Shown here: piece after piece, positions 39,870 through 48,664 of the stretch | How the letters are laid out: the number at the start of each line of letters is the position of its first letter | How positions within the stretch are numbered: position 1 is the stretch's first letter | Source: Kibdelosporangium aridum | GTDB lineage: Bacteria > Actinomycetota > Actinomycetes > Mycobacteriales > Pseudonocardiaceae | Assembly: GCF_900176515.1 (NCBI RefSeq) | Contig: NZ_FWXV01000003.1 | Coordinates: forward strand, 682,001-746,000 | Length of the DNA stretch: 64,000 nucleotides | Direction of reading: 5' to 3' | Translations under genes and position numbers: made by a program | Notes under the pieces: generated by a model | Databases searched by the model: none | What the model saw: the letters and a program-made list of their open reading frames with translations, nothing else | Told to the model about the DNA's origin: nothing

Positions 39870-42008
39870 ATGTCTCGCGTCTCAACCGTGCTCAGACACG
39901 ACTTGCCCGCATCCTTCGTGGTCTTCCTCATCAGCATCCCGCTGTCGCTCGGCATCGCGGCCGCGTCCGGCGCTCCGCTGATCGCCGGGCTGGTCGCAGC
40001 CGTTGTCGGCGGTATCGTCGTTGGCGCGCTCGGCGGTTCGGCGTTCCAGGTCAGCGGCCCGGCCGCCGGCATGACCATCATCGTCGCCGGGATGATCGAC
40101 CAGTTCGGCTGGCCGGCAACGGCCGCCATCACCGTCGGCGCCGGGGTCGTGCAAATCCTCTTGGGCATCACCAAAGTCGGCAGGCTCGCCCTGTCGCTCT
40201 CGCCTGCCGTCGTGCACGGCATGTTGGCGGGCATCGGCGTGACGATCGTCGTCGGTCAGTTGCACGTCGTCCTCGGCGGCACCGCTGACGGCGATGTCCT
40301 GACCAACCTCAGCCAGTTGCCCACGCAGGTCCCGGTCTGGGGCGCGGTGCTCATCGGGGCGATCGCCATCCTCACCATGGTGCTGTGGCCGAAAGTGCCG
40401 CGCGGCAACATCGTTCCCGCTCCCCTGGTCGCCGTAACGGTGGCGACAGGCCTTGCCGTCGTGACCCAGTTGAACGTCACGACCGTGCACCTGCCTGACC
40501 ATCCGTTGGAAGGCCTTGCTCTGCCGGAGATGCCGAGCGGTGGGGCGCTGGCGATCGGGTTGGCTGTGGTCACGGTCGCGCTCGTGGCCAGTGTGGAGTC
40601 ACTGCTGTCCGCTGTGGCTGTCGACAAGATGCACAACGGCCCGCGGGCGGACTTGGATCGGGAGCTCATCGGGCAGGGCGCGGCGAACGCGGTGTCCGGA
40701 GCGCTCGGCGGGCTTCCCGTCACCGGTGTGATCGTGCGTAGCTCCACCAACGTGGCGGCGGGTGCACGCACTCGGGCTTCGTCCATTCTGCACGGTGTGT
40801 GGATCGCGCTGTTCGTGCTTTTCCTCGCACACGTGCTGGAACTCATCCCGATGGCGGCGTTGGCCGGTGTGCTGATCGTCGTCGGCGCCCGGCTTGTGCA
40901 CGCCGGGCATCTGAAGTGCCTGAAACTGCACGGTGAACTAGCCGTCTACGCCGTGACGGTCCTCGGCGTGATCGTCCTGGGCCTGTTGGAGGGTGTCGCG
41001 ATCGGTGTCGCGGTCGCTGTTGTCCGCGCGCTGTACCGGTTGGCGCACACGTCTGTCCGCGTCGAACAGCAAGACGGCGAGTGGTGTGTGGACGTCGGCG
41101 GATCGTTGGTGTTCCTTGGCGTCGGCAAGCTGGTGCGTGAGCTGCGCCGGATCCCGGTCGGCCAGAAGGTGGTCCTCCAGCTGCACATCGACTTCATGGA
41201 CCACGCCGCGTTCGAGGCGATCGACGACTGGCGAACCGGTTACGAACGCCGTGGCGGTCAGGTCGAGGTACACGAGAAGGACACCTGGTACAGCCGGGCC
41301 AGGGACGGCGAACCGGGGCGCCGCAAGACGATCCCGTGGGTCGGTCGCTGGACCGACTGGGAGCGCAGGACTTTCCGGATGCCCGAGCCGCGTGAGCCGG
41401 TACTCGACGGCGCGCTCGAGTTCGAAAGGATGTCCGCGCACCTGATCCGCCCGTTCCTCGCGGAGCTGGCACGCAACGGGCAACGGCCGGAGCAGTTGTT
41501 CATCACGTGCGCGGACTCACGGGTGTTGCCGAACCTGATCATGTCGAGTGGCCCGGGTGAACAGTTCTGCGTCCGGAACATCGGCAACCTGGTGCCGGTC
41601 CACATCGAGTCCGAAGAGTCCGAAGAGGACAGCTCGGTCGGCGCGGCGATCGAGTTCGCCGTCGACGTGCTGAACGTGCCCACCATTGTGGTCTGTGGAC
41701 ATTCGCACTGCGGCGCGATGAAGGCGTTGCTCAGCGGATCGGCCGAACCGGGTACGCGGCTGCACTCGTGGTTGCGTAACGCCACTTCGAGCTTGGCGCG
41801 AGTGGACGGAACGGATGATCTGGAGCTGCTGGCGGCGGCCAATGTCGCTCAGCAGCTGGACAATCTGCGGACGTACCCGAGTGTTCGCAAGGCTGAGGCG
41901 CAAGGGAAACTGCGGCTGGTCGGCATGTACTTCGACCTGGCCGAGGCGCGCGTCTACCTGGTTGACCCGGACGACTTCCGGCTCGTCCAACTGGAATCCC
42001 TGGCCTGA
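39870..42008 (+). CDS. SulP-family anion transporter fused to beta-carbonic anhydrase
   Basis: 712 aa. Residues about 1-395 form a SulP membrane domain (SIPLSLGIAAASGAPLIAGL, SGPAAGMTIIVAG, and the conserved repeat region). A STAS domain follows at about 400-475. The C-terminal beta-class carbonic anhydrase has zinc ligands C547 (ITCADSR), H611 and C614 (CGHSHCGA), with D549. The fusion probably imports bicarbonate or another anion while hydrating CO2 at the inner face. ATG at 39870 with AAGGAAAG upstream. It ends at a strong bidirectional terminator. Confidence 0.94.
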   Translation: MSRVSTVLRHDLPASFVVFLISIPLSLGIAAASGAPLIAGLVAAVVGGIVVGALGGSAFQVSGPAAGMTIIVAGMIDQFGWPATAAITVGAGVVQILLGITKVGRLALSLSPAVVHGMLAGIGVTIVVGQLHVVLGGTADGDVLTNLSQLPTQVPVWGAVLIGAIAILTMVLWPKVPRGNIVPAPLVAVTVATGLAVVTQLNVTTVHLPDHPLEGLALPEMPSGGALAIGLAVVTVALVASVESLLSAVAVDKMHNGPRADLDRELIGQGAANAVSGALGGLPVTGVIVRSSTNVAAGARTRASSILHGVWIALFVLFLAHVLELIPMAALAGVLIVVGARLVHAGHLKCLKLHGELAVYAVTVLGVIVLGLLEGVAIGVAVAVVRALYRLAHTSVRVEQQDGEWCVDVGGSLVFLGVGKLVRELRRIPVGQKVVLQLHIDFMDHAAFEAIDDWRTGYERRGGQVEVHEKDTWYSRARDGEPGRRKTIPWVGRWTDWERRTFRMPEPREPVLDGALEFERMSAHLIRPFLAELARNGQRPEQLFITCADSRVLPNLIMSSGPGEQFCVRNIGNLVPVHIESEESEEDSSVGAAIEFAVDVLNVPTIVVCGHSHCGAMKALLSGSAEPGTRLHSWLRNATSSLARVDGTDDLELLAAANVAQQLDNLRTYPSVRKAEAQGKLRLVGMYFDLAEARVYLVDPDDFRLVQLESLA

Positions 42009-42013
42009 AACAG

Positions 42014-42060
42014 CTCGTGAGTGTTTTGGCCGGTTTGGCACCGGCCAAAACACTCACGAG
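42014..42060. terminator. Bidirectional terminator between the SulP and gnd genes
   Basis: A perfect 20-bp stem (CTCGTGAGTGTTTTGGCCGG and its complement) with a 7-nt loop TTTGGCA, six bp after the SulP stop and four bp after gnd's stop on the other strand. TTTT and AAAA runs flank the GC core, so it should end transcription from both sides. Confidence 0.92.
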
Positions 42061-42063
42061 GGG

Positions 42064-43497
42064 TCAGGCGTCGATTTCGTTGCGGTCGGCGCCCCACAGC
42101 GTGTGGAAGCTGCCGTCCTTGTCGACGCGGCGGTACGTGTGCGCGCCGAAGAAGTCCCGCAGGCCCTGGATGAGCGCGGCAGGCAGGCGCTCGGAGCGCA
42201 GCGCGTCGTAGTACGCCAGCGCGCTGGAGAAGCCAGGGACCGGAACACCCGCCTGGACGGCGGTGGTCACCACGCGGCGCCACGCGTCGACGGCATTCTC
42301 GACGGCGGTCCGGAAGTAGTCGTCGACCAGCAGCGACGACAGGTCCGGCGTCTTCTCGTACGCCTCACGGATGCGGTTCAGGAACACCGCGCGGATGATG
42401 CAGCCGCCGCGCCAGATGGTCGCCATGGCGCCGAGATCGATGTTCCAGTCGTACTGCTCGCTGGCCGCGCGCATCTGGTCGAAGCCCTGGGCGTACGCGA
42501 CAACCTTCGAGGCGTACAAAGCCGCGCGCACGTCGTCAACAAGGGTCTCCGGCACCTGCACCGGCGTGTCCGAAGTGGACTGAAGCGCGGAACGCTGGTC
42601 GACGCGGGCCGACAGGGACCGCGCGAACACCGCCTCCGCGATGCCCGTGACCGGAATGCCCAGTTCGAGGGCCTCCTGCACGGTCCAGCGGCCGGTGCCC
42701 TTCTGCTCGGCCTGGTCGGTGATGATGTCCACGAAGGGCTTGCCGGTCTCGGCGTCCACGTGCCCGAGCACCTCGGCGGTGATCTCGACCAGGTAGGACT
42801 CCAGGTCGCCGGAGTTCCACGTGCGGAACACGTCGGCGATCGCCGACGGCTCCAAGCCGCCCGCCCGGCGCAGCAGGTCGTAGGACTCCGCGATCAGCTG
42901 CATGTCGGCGTATTCGATGCCGTTGTGCACCATCTTCACGAAATGTCCGGCGCCGTCCGGTCCGACGTGCACGCAGCACGGCTCGCCGTCCACCTTCGCC
43001 GCGATGTCCTCGAGGACCGGGCCGAGGTGCTTGTAGGACTCCACCGATCCGCCCGGCATGATGCTCGGGCCGTTCAACGCGCCCTCCTCGCCACCGGAGA
43101 TACCGGTGCCGACGAAGTGCAGGCCGCGCTCCTTCAGCGCCGCCTCGCGCCGGCGGGTGTCGGCGAAGTGCGCGTTGCCGCCGTCGATGATCATGTCGCC
43201 GGGTTCCATCGCCTCGGCGAGCTCGTCGATCACCGCGTCGGTCGGTCCGCCCGCCTTGACCATGATGATCACCTGACGGGGTCGCTGCAGGGACGCGACC
43301 AGCTCGGCCGTGGTCTCGGCCGGGACGAAGTCGCCCTCGTGGCCGTGCTGCTCGATGAGCGCTTTGGTGCGGGCAAACGAGCGGTTGTGCACCGCCACCT
43401 TGTAGCCGTGCCTGGCGAGGTTCCGCGCCAGGTTGCTGCCCATCGTCGCTAGGCCGGTCACCGCGATGCGTGCCGTGCCTTCCGTGCTGTTCGCCAT
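42064..43497 (-). CDS. gnd: 6-phosphogluconate dehydrogenase (decarboxylating)
   Basis: 477 aa, full length for the NADP-type enzyme. It converts 6-phosphogluconate to ribulose 5-phosphate in the oxidative pentose-phosphate pathway. Nucleotide fold: VTGLATMGSNLARNLARHG; NADP-type HNRS; substrate signature DGGNAHFADTRRR; GISGGEEGA; catalytic Lys/Asn in GHFVKMVHNGIEY. Convergent with the SulP gene and separated from it by a shared terminator. Confidence 0.97.
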   Translation of the reverse strand: MANSTEGTARIAVTGLATMGSNLARNLARHGYKVAVHNRSFARTKALIEQHGHEGDFVPAETTAELVASLQRPRQVIIMVKAGGPTDAVIDELAEAMEPGDMIIDGGNAHFADTRRREAALKERGLHFVGTGISGGEEGALNGPSIMPGGSVESYKHLGPVLEDIAAKVDGEPCCVHVGPDGAGHFVKMVHNGIEYADMQLIAESYDLLRRAGGLEPSAIADVFRTWNSGDLESYLVEITAEVLGHVDAETGKPFVDIITDQAEQKGTGRWTVQEALELGIPVTGIAEAVFARSLSARVDQRSALQSTSDTPVQVPETLVDDVRAALYASKVVAYAQGFDQMRAASEQYDWNIDLGAMATIWRGGCIIRAVFLNRIREAYEKTPDLSSLLVDDYFRTAVENAVDAWRRVVTTAVQAGVPVPGFSSALAYYDALRSERLPAALIQGLRDFFGAHTYRRVDKDGSFHTLWGADRNEIDA

Positions 43498-43604
43498 ATG
43501 TACCAGCCTGCCGTATCAGCCCGTCCAGGGCTCGCGGGATATGTACGAGACGAGCCTATGCCGTACGGCGAGGCCCGCATGACGCCGGGCACAAGATCGC
43601 CAAC

Positions 43605-44513
43605 CTAGTCGCGGACCCGCAGCAAGCCCTCTTGCACGACCGTCGCGATCAATGTGCCGTCCTGCGCGAAGAACCGCCCAGTGGCCAGGCCACGCCCGCC
43701 TGACGCACTCGGGGACTCGCAGTCGTAGAGGAACCACTCGTCCGCCCGGAATGGACGGTGGAACCACATCGCGTGATCCAGGCTCGCGCCGATCACGTTG
43801 TCCAGCCACCAGTATTTGCCGTGCCGGGCAAGCGGAGCGTCGAGCAACGTCATGTCTGAGGCGTACGCCAGAACACAGACGTGCAGCAAAGGATCGTCCG
43901 CGAGCTTGCCGTCGGCCCGCATCCACACTTGGTTACGGCCCTCGCGCGGCCCTTTGTCACGCGACAGCCACGGCGGCTCGGTGACGTAACGGATGTCGAT
44001 GGGGCGGGGTATCGACCTCGTCGGGTCGAGCTTGCCCTTCGCGGCGGCGACCTGCTCGACGTACGTCGGCAGCTCGTCCGGCAGTGGCACGACAGGCATG
44101 GCGTCGGCGTGCTCAAGGCCGCGCTCGATCAGCTGGAACGACGCGGACAGCGAGAAAATCGCCTTGCCGCGCTGAACAGCGACCACACGCCGCGTGGTGA
44201 ACGACCGCCCGTCGCGGATCCGGTCCACTTCGTACACGATCGGAATGCTCGGGTCGCCGGGCCGGATGAAGTACGCGTGCAACGAATGCACGTGGCGGTC
44301 CGACGGGACCGTACGGCCTGCGGCGATCAACGCCTGCGCGGCGACCTGCCCGCCGAACACCCGGATCGGGCGGTCGGCGGGACTGACACCGCGAAAGATG
44401 TTCTCCTCGATGACTTCGAGGTCGAGCAGGGCGACCAGTTTGTCGAGCACAGGTTGCCCCGCCGCGCCGGCCTGGTCAGGATCCGCTGCCGCGGCCCGCG
44501 CGACCTCTGTCAT
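43605..44513 (-). CDS. tesB: Acyl-CoA thioesterase II
   Basis: 302 aa, double hot-dog thioesterase of the TesB family, hydrolysing acyl-CoA to free acid and CoA. Typical elements: VFGGQVAAQALIAAGRTV, HSLHAYFIRPGDPSIPI with DGRSFTTRRVVAVQ, and the C-terminal DHAMWFHRPFRADEWFLYDCESPSA (each in part) ending GRFFAQDGTLIATVVQEGLLR. Located 10 bp downstream of pyruvate kinase on the same strand, so probably cotranscribed, as in many actinomycetes. Confidence 0.95.
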   Translation of the reverse strand: MTEVARAAAADPDQAGAAGQPVLDKLVALLDLEVIEENIFRGVSPADRPIRVFGGQVAAQALIAAGRTVPSDRHVHSLHAYFIRPGDPSIPIVYEVDRIRDGRSFTTRRVVAVQRGKAIFSLSASFQLIERGLEHADAMPVVPLPDELPTYVEQVAAAKGKLDPTRSIPRPIDIRYVTEPPWLSRDKGPREGRNQVWMRADGKLADDPLLHVCVLAYASDMTLLDAPLARHGKYWWLDNVIGASLDHAMWFHRPFRADEWFLYDCESPSASGGRGLATGRFFAQDGTLIATVVQEGLLRVRD

Positions 44514-44523
44514 CGACTACTCC

Positions 44524-45948
44524 CTACGCGTGGTCTTCTTCCCCCAGCCGGTGTACCCGGATGAGGTTAGTTGACCCCACGGTCCCCGGTGGGGAACCTG
44601 CGACGATCACCACGAGATCGCCCGGCTGGTAGCGGCCGATGGACAGCATCGAGATGTCCACCTGGCGGACCATCTGGTCGGTCGAGTCCACCCGCGGCAC
44701 CAGGAAGGTCTCGGTGCCCCACGTCAACGCCAGCTGGCTGCGCACGTCCTGCTCCGGCGTGAAGGCCAGCAGCGGCAGGTGCGTGTGCAACCGGGCGAGG
44801 CGCCGGACGGTGTCGCCGGACTGCGTGAACGCGACCAACGCCTTGGCGTTGAGGCGCTCACCGATGTCACGGGCCGCGTAGGACAACACGCCACGCTTGG
44901 TGCGCGGCACGTGGGTCAACGGCGGCACGGCCGTCGACTCGCTCTCGACCGCCTCGACGATGCGACCCATCGTCTTCACGGACTCGATCGGGTACCGGCC
45001 AACGCTGGTCTCACCGGAGAGCATGACCGCGTCGGCGCCGTCCAGCACCGCGTTGGCGACGTCGGACGCCTCGGCCCTGGTCGGCCGGGAGTTGCTGATC
45101 ATCGAGTCGAGCATCTGGGTGGCGACGATGACCGGCTTGGCGTTCTCGCGAGCGATCTGGATCGCCCGCTTCTGCACCAGCGGCACCTGCTCGAGCGGCA
45201 GCTCGACGCCCAGGTCACCGCGGGCGACCATGATCCCGTCGAAGGCGAGCACGATCGCCTCGAGGTTGTCCACCGCCTCCGGCTTCTCCAGCTTGGCGAT
45301 CACCGGCAGCCTGCCGCGGCCGACCCGGTCCATCACCTGGTGCACCAGGTCGATGTCGGCGGGCGAGCGCACGAACGACAGCGCCACGAAGTCGACGCCG
45401 AGCGAAAGCGCGAACTCGAGGTCCTCGATGTCCTTCTCGGACATGGCCGGTACGGACACGTCCATGCCGGGCAACGAGATGCCCTTGTTGTTGCTGACCG
45501 GGCCACCCTCGGTGACCTCGCAGACAACGTCCTGGTTGTCCACTTCCCTGACCACCAGACCGACCTTGCCGTCGTCGACGAGCAAGCGGTCGCCGGGCTT
45601 GGCGTCCCGCGCCAGCCCGTCGTACGTGGTGGACACGCGGTCGTGGGTGCCGACGACGTCCTCAACGGTGATTCGGACGACGTCCCCGTTCCGCCATTCG
45701 ACCGGTCCGCTGGCGAACGTGCCAAGGCGGATCTTCGGTCCCTGCAGGTCAGCCATGATTCCGACGGCGTGTCCCGTCTCGTCGGATGCCGCCCGGACCA
45801 CGTCGTACACCTGCTTGTGGTCACTGTGGCTGCCGTGGCTGAAATTCATTCTCGCCACGTCCATACCCGCCTCGACCAGTTCGAGGACTTTTTCCGGGGT
45901 CGCCGTGGCAGGCCCCAGGGTACAGACGATCTTCGCGCGTCGGCTCAC
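44524..45948 (-). CDS. pyk: Pyruvate kinase
   Basis: 474 aa. Substrate and metal site MARGDLGVELP, EKPEAVDNLEAI with the catalytic Lys, N-terminal RRAKIVCTLGPA and NFSHG. Converts phosphoenolpyruvate and ADP to pyruvate and ATP. The GTG at 45948 gives the family-typical start; a longer frame to a TTG at 46011 adds 21 residues not seen in the family. First gene of a pyk-tesB unit. Confidence 0.96.
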   Translation of the reverse strand: MSRRAKIVCTLGPATATPEKVLELVEAGMDVARMNFSHGSHSDHKQVYDVVRAASDETGHAVGIMADLQGPKIRLGTFASGPVEWRNGDVVRITVEDVVGTHDRVSTTYDGLARDAKPGDRLLVDDGKVGLVVREVDNQDVVCEVTEGGPVSNNKGISLPGMDVSVPAMSEKDIEDLEFALSLGVDFVALSFVRSPADIDLVHQVMDRVGRGRLPVIAKLEKPEAVDNLEAIVLAFDGIMVARGDLGVELPLEQVPLVQKRAIQIARENAKPVIVATQMLDSMISNSRPTRAEASDVANAVLDGADAVMLSGETSVGRYPIESVKTMGRIVEAVESESTAVPPLTHVPRTKRGVLSYAARDIGERLNAKALVAFTQSGDTVRRLARLHTHLPLLAFTPEQDVRSQLALTWGTETFLVPRVDSTDQMVRQVDISMLSIGRYQPGDLVVIVAGSPPGTVGSTNLIRVHRLGEEDHA

Positions 45949-46014
45949 GTTCGTGCAGCCTAGCCCCTTCATCTGAACCGATGCGGAACTACCACCCAGT
46001 AATTTCTCCAACGG

Positions 46015-46110
46015 TCATCTGAAAGCGACCTCGGCCTGCTCGGCGAGGTCGAAAGATTCACCGCAGTCCGTACATACGGCTTGCCCGGGCGAATAGGCCA
46101 GGGCTATCAC
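46015..46110 (-). CDS. Possible short CxxC protein or gene tail
   Basis: An open frame reads ALAYSPGQAVCTDCGESFDL and ends EVAFR. The first start codon is GTG at 46110 (31 aa), but the coding-like sequence extends upstream without a start into the 3' end of the pentapeptide gene. It may be the tail of a lost gene. No ribosome-binding site seen. Low certainty. Confidence 0.25.
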   Translation of the reverse strand: MIALAYSPGQAVCTDCGESFDLAEQAEVAFR

Positions 46111-46163
46111 GACCGGCGAATGCCCATGCTCAACGGCATCATCGGGTATGGGCTGCCAGCGTG

Positions 46164-47528
46164 TCAGGGCGCGTTGGGTGGGGCGCCGCGTTCGGCGAGC
46201 ACGGGTGGTGGTTTCTCCGGCGAAGTCACCCGCAACAGGTAGCCCCAGGCGCCTTCGCGATCGGCGAGCCGGGCCTCGGCGTCATCCCGGGGCTCGCGGA
46301 TCGCCCAGCCGCGCGGCCAGATCGACAAGCTCCGGTCGACGTCCACGCGGACCCGGCCGCCGTCGAGCATCGCGGTCGTGGCGAACCAGGCCTCGGTGAA
46401 GTCGACGTTTCCGCCGAACCGGGCGGCGCGCAGGTCGGCGTTGCGGGTGAAGTAGGAGCCGCGGAAGCTGCAGTGCGCGGCGAAGTACGCGCCAAGCGCT
46501 TCGACGTGCGCGCCGAAGCGGACGCCGTTGAACGAGGCGTCCTTGGAGAACGTCGACCCGCTGAAGTCCGTCTCCGCTGCGAACCAGGCTCCGGCGAACT
46601 CGCTGCGGCCGACGAACATCACCGTGCGGAATCCGCCGAGTGCGTTGAACGCCGCCTGCGAGAAATCGGCCATGCCCGCGAAGACGACCTTGGTGAACAG
46701 TGCTTCGCCGGTGAACTTCGCGCTGCCGAAGTCCGCGTCGCCTGCGAAGCCGGCGCCGGTGAAGTCGACGCGGCCGGCGAACCAGGTGGTGCGGAAGTCG
46801 GCGCGGCGGCTGACGAACCTGGCGTTGTAGAAACGGGCGTCGCTGGCGAACTGCGTACCGGTGAAGGAGATCTCGCCGGCGAAGTGGGCGCGGTCGAACG
46901 TGCCCAGCCGCACCCGGCACTCGCTGAGCCGGAAGTCGATCAAGGTCGCGCCGGACAGGTCGAGGTCGATGTCCGGCCAGAACAGGTCCTGTTCCGCGGG
47001 CCGCAGGTGCCCGGCCAGAATCCGCTGCGCCGCCACGCGGACGCCGCGTTCGGCCACGTCACCGACGCTGTCACCGGCCTGTTCAGGCGGTGCGTACGGC
47101 ATTCTCAAATACGAGCAGATCACGTTCACGACGGTCTGTCGGTACTGCGGGTCAACCTGCGCCAGCCGCTCGAGCGCGTACAGCCCGGCAAGGCGCACCG
47201 GCGCCTTCTCGGACCCGAGTTGGTCGGCCGCACGGGCGTACGCGTCGGAGCCGCGACGTTCAGTGACGTCGAACTCACGGGCGGCTGCGGACTGTGACAG
47301 CCGCCAGACGTGCCATCCGGCGATCATGAGCGCGACCGCGAAGCCGGTCAGCAGGCCCAGAACCACCGCTGTGCGCACCGAATCCAAGGCCGGACTGCCG
47401 GTCAGCAGGAAGACCACGACGGCAATCACGGTCACGCCGAGCACGGGTGCAACGACGACCGCCGCTGCTCGCCACCAGGACCACGGGGTGCGTTCCATGC
47501 CCGTGATGGTGTCGTAACGGCCGGTCAT
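46164..47528 (-). CDS. Membrane-anchored pentapeptide-repeat protein
   Basis: 454 aa. Two N-terminal helices (about 19-42 and 53-72) anchor a cytoplasmic region; a helical part to about 165 is followed by a pentapeptide-repeat beta-helix at about 190-395 (units such as ADFSQ-AAF, VDFTG-AGF, ADLRA-ARF). The tail has WPRGWAIREP. Such proteins are common in actinomycetes; function unknown, possibly scaffold or DNA-mimic. ATG at 47528; an internal ATG at 47498 (MERTPW) is an alternative. Confidence 0.9.
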   Translation of the reverse strand: MTGRYDTITGMERTPWSWWRAAAVVVAPVLGVTVIAVVVFLLTGSPALDSVRTAVVLGLLTGFAVALMIAGWHVWRLSQSAAAREFDVTERRGSDAYARAADQLGSEKAPVRLAGLYALERLAQVDPQYRQTVVNVICSYLRMPYAPPEQAGDSVGDVAERGVRVAAQRILAGHLRPAEQDLFWPDIDLDLSGATLIDFRLSECRVRLGTFDRAHFAGEISFTGTQFASDARFYNARFVSRRADFRTTWFAGRVDFTGAGFAGDADFGSAKFTGEALFTKVVFAGMADFSQAAFNALGGFRTVMFVGRSEFAGAWFAAETDFSGSTFSKDASFNGVRFGAHVEALGAYFAAHCSFRGSYFTRNADLRAARFGGNVDFTEAWFATTAMLDGGRVRVDVDRSLSIWPRGWAIREPRDDAEARLADREGAWGYLLRVTSPEKPPPVLAERGAPPNAP

Positions 47529-47549
47529 TCACCACATCGGGTGCACCGG

Positions 47550-48212
47550 TCAGGCCGAACGGATGCTTACCCCGACGTGATCGCGGGCCCATTCGTTGAG
47601 CGGTCGCAGCTCACGCCACGCTTTGCGCACTCGCGTGAAGCACTCGCGTTCGTGCAGGAAATCAGCGGGTTCCCAGGTGCGCGCCGCGTACAGCGACTTG
47701 TGCTTGAGCAGCTCGATCCGCGGGTGATCGGCGTCATAGCCCTTCGGCTTGGTCTTCAGCCGCTCACCCAGGATCTCCCAGCCGGACCGGCGCAGCTTGT
47801 TCACCAACTGCTCGAACGCGGGCCCGTGCACGTCCTCGGCGATCGTGGCGCGGAACCGGGCGATCTGGTCGGCCTCGAGGTGGAAGCACCCGCCGCCGAC
47901 CCGCAGGCCTGCCGGGCTGATCTCGACGTAGTAGGCGCCACCGCCACGGCCCTGCTCGATCACCCCGCCGCAGTGGGTCTTGTAGGGCGACTTGTCCTTG
48001 GCGAACCGGACGTCGCGGTACGGCCGGAAGACCTTGGCCGTGCCGAAGTCGGTGGCGAACTCGGCCGAGAGCTCCGCGAGCAGAGCCTCCATCGGCGCTT
48101 TCACGTCGTTGGCGTAGATGTGCTTGTTGTCTTCCCAGAACGCCTTGGAGTTGTCGGCCGACAGGTCGTCGTAGAAGTCGATGGCGTGCTCGCCGAACCC
48201 GGAGAACTTCAC
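47550..48212 (-). CDS. DUF2461 family protein
   Basis: 220 aa, with family motifs AIDFYDDLSADNSKAFWEDNK, FRPYRDVRFAKDKSPYKTH and YYVEISPAGLRVGGGC (in part). No known function. The GTG at 48212 gives the usual KFSGF start; the longer frame upstream is unsupported. It is divergent from the tandem membrane genes at 48254. Confidence 0.92.
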   Translation of the reverse strand: MKFSGFGEHAIDFYDDLSADNSKAFWEDNKHIYANDVKAPMEALLAELSAEFATDFGTAKVFRPYRDVRFAKDKSPYKTHCGGVIEQGRGGGAYYVEISPAGLRVGGGCFHLEADQIARFRATIAEDVHGPAFEQLVNKLRRSGWEILGERLKTKPKGYDADHPRIELLKHKSLYAARTWEPADFLHERECFTRVRKAWRELRPLNEWARDHVGVSIRSA

Positions 48213-48235
48213 ACAGCGGAGACTAGTTCGCACAT

Positions 48236-48261
48236 GATCGGCACAATGGCCGGGTGTCTGA
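48236..48261 (+). repeat. Upstream repeat copy 1 of a tandem gene duplication
   Basis: The 26 bases at 48236-48261 (beginning GATCGGCACAATGG) are identical to 48639-48664. Each copy spans the leader and first codons of a related membrane-protein gene, marking the left edge of a duplicated segment of about 400 bp. Confidence 0.85.
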
Positions 48262-48553
48262 CGAGCTGTTCCGCAACCGCGTGACCAGGAATTTGTGGCG
48301 CGCACCGCCGGTCGCGGTGGCCGTGCTGCTGGCGGCTTTCGCCTGGGGTGAACCGGTTGTCGCCGTGTTCGCCGCGGCTCCCGTGCTGATCTGGTGCCTG
48401 ATGGTGGCGCGATCGGCACGCACCGGACTGATCGTCAGCGCGATCCTGTTCGTCCCGGTCATGTGGATCCTGCTGCCGCGTGTACTGGACTAGGTGTGCG
48501 TGGCGGTGAGCGAGCAGTCGCCGACGCAGGCGATGGTGGAGTGGTACATCTAG
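48254..48553 (+). pseudogene. Internally deleted copy of the membrane-protein gene at 48657
   Basis: The first 79 codons match the next gene (shared AFAW...PVVAVFAAAPVLIWCL and WILLPR). They end at a TAG at 48491-48493. In the same frame the next codons read VCVAVSEQSPT...VEWYI to a TAG at 48551, resembling the C-terminus of the next gene (KVCATVKEVTPT...VSWSN). About 140 codons between are missing. The 79-residue two-helix product could still be made. Confidence 0.75.
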
Positions 48554-48638
48554 CAACGAGTTCGGGCAGGATGGCGGAATGTCCGGGGGTCAAGCACAGC
48601 GTCCCGGCATTCATAGAGCAAGTTGTTGCTACAGCGTT

Positions 48639-48664
48639 GATCGGCACAATGGCCGGGTGTCTGA
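48639..48664 (+). repeat. Upstream repeat copy 2 of the tandem gene duplication
   Basis: Second copy of the 26-base identical segment (see 48236-48261), directly before and into the start of the full-length paralogue at 48657. Confidence 0.85.
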
